Positions 63,691 to 64,000 of a stretch of DNA of 64,000 nucleotides are shown here, piece by piece (the stretch's first letter is position 1; each line of letters starts with the position of its first letter). Made by a program: the position numbers and the translations under genes. The notes beneath the pieces were generated by a model. It ran no database searches and was not told the origin of the DNA. It was given only the letters and a program-made list of their open reading frames with translations. The stretch spans positions 5,518,001 to 5,582,000 of the forward strand of contig OX463829.1 in the NCBI GenBank assembly GCA_949825045.1, given 5' to 3'. Origin of the DNA: Argyresthia goedartella (Eukaryota; Arthropoda; Insecta; Lepidoptera; Argyresthiidae).

Positions 63691-64000
63691 GGTCGTGATA
63701 GGTCGACCGCAAACGATTTTTCAGTAAAATACGCAAGACAACCAATTGGTTCAATATATTTCCACCGCACTCAAACCCGTGTCATCTCGTAAACTCTTGC
63801 GGCTCCCGCCAGTGTTCGGCACAGCTTTCGATGCGGCGGCACAGCTCTGCCACATTCAGAGGTAGTTTCCGTTACGCTGCATCGAAATGCTGGAATAATA
63901 TCCCACCGCCGATAAGGAACCTGCAAAATTCACATAGTTTTAGAATACAACTTAAACGTTTCTAATTTGAAAGCCAAAAAAAGCAGGAGGGTCATAAACA
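63691..64000 (-). other. Probable continuation of the Gypsy-like element, degenerate
   Basis: Short minus-strand frames with stops; the position suits the end of an integrase but no catalytic motif is seen. GC content stays higher than in the intergenic DNA to the left. Confidence 0.3.

Overview
The window looks like TE-saturated DNA from a moth or butterfly. It is AT-rich, the genes have introns, and it carries tRNA-derived SINEs, BEL/Pao, CR1-like, RTE-like and RNase H-bearing LINEs, PIF/Harbinger remnants and many MITEs of the kind seen in Lepidoptera. The order-level call is an inference from repeat style and protein resemblance, not a database match.

Likely host genes are few and split by transposon-filled introns. 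(1) Three terminal exons of a mitochondrial 2-oxodicarboxylate carrier (SLC25A21 type) lie on + at 1117-4044. (2) A complete two-exon gene of unknown function lies on + at 25084-26825. (3) Three exons of an NPC2/ML-domain sterol-binding protein lie on - between 43437 and 39932. (4) One short exon-like segment of an L-type voltage-gated calcium channel lies on - at 52593-52659, inside a disrupted LINE 3' UTR.

Everything else is mobile DNA in deep nests. Region 5110-10708 is a 5'-truncated BEL/Pao element with one recognisable LTR and a LINE fragment in its reverse transcriptase. Region 13.6-18.9 kb is a second, decayed BEL copy cut by an RNase H-bearing LINE, which is itself cut by a 2.1-kb Harbinger element with TTA duplications. 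Region 19.4-23.3 kb is a LINE cut by a 2.8-kb TIR element of unknown superfamily. Region 29.1-39.4 kb is the richest nest. A CR1-like LINE 3' half carries an 8.3-kb TATA-flanked element with a KRBA2/Ginger-type integrase-like transposase, and that transposase gene is interrupted by an apparently full-length LINE (32997-38458) with two long intact ORFs.

Three transposons with TGTTACxG termini (one encoding the transposase remnant, two MITEs) sit in TATA duplications. A GC-rich hairpin module of about 110 bp recurs inside three TIR families that are otherwise unrelated. From 52.1 to 54.9 kb an apparently identical 257-bp inverted repeat flanks the calcium-channel fragment. The right end (62.3-64 kb) holds an RTE-like LINE remnant and the 3' end of a Gypsy-like pol. 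All identities are by eye from motifs. Splice junctions are inferred from GT/AG and frame continuity.
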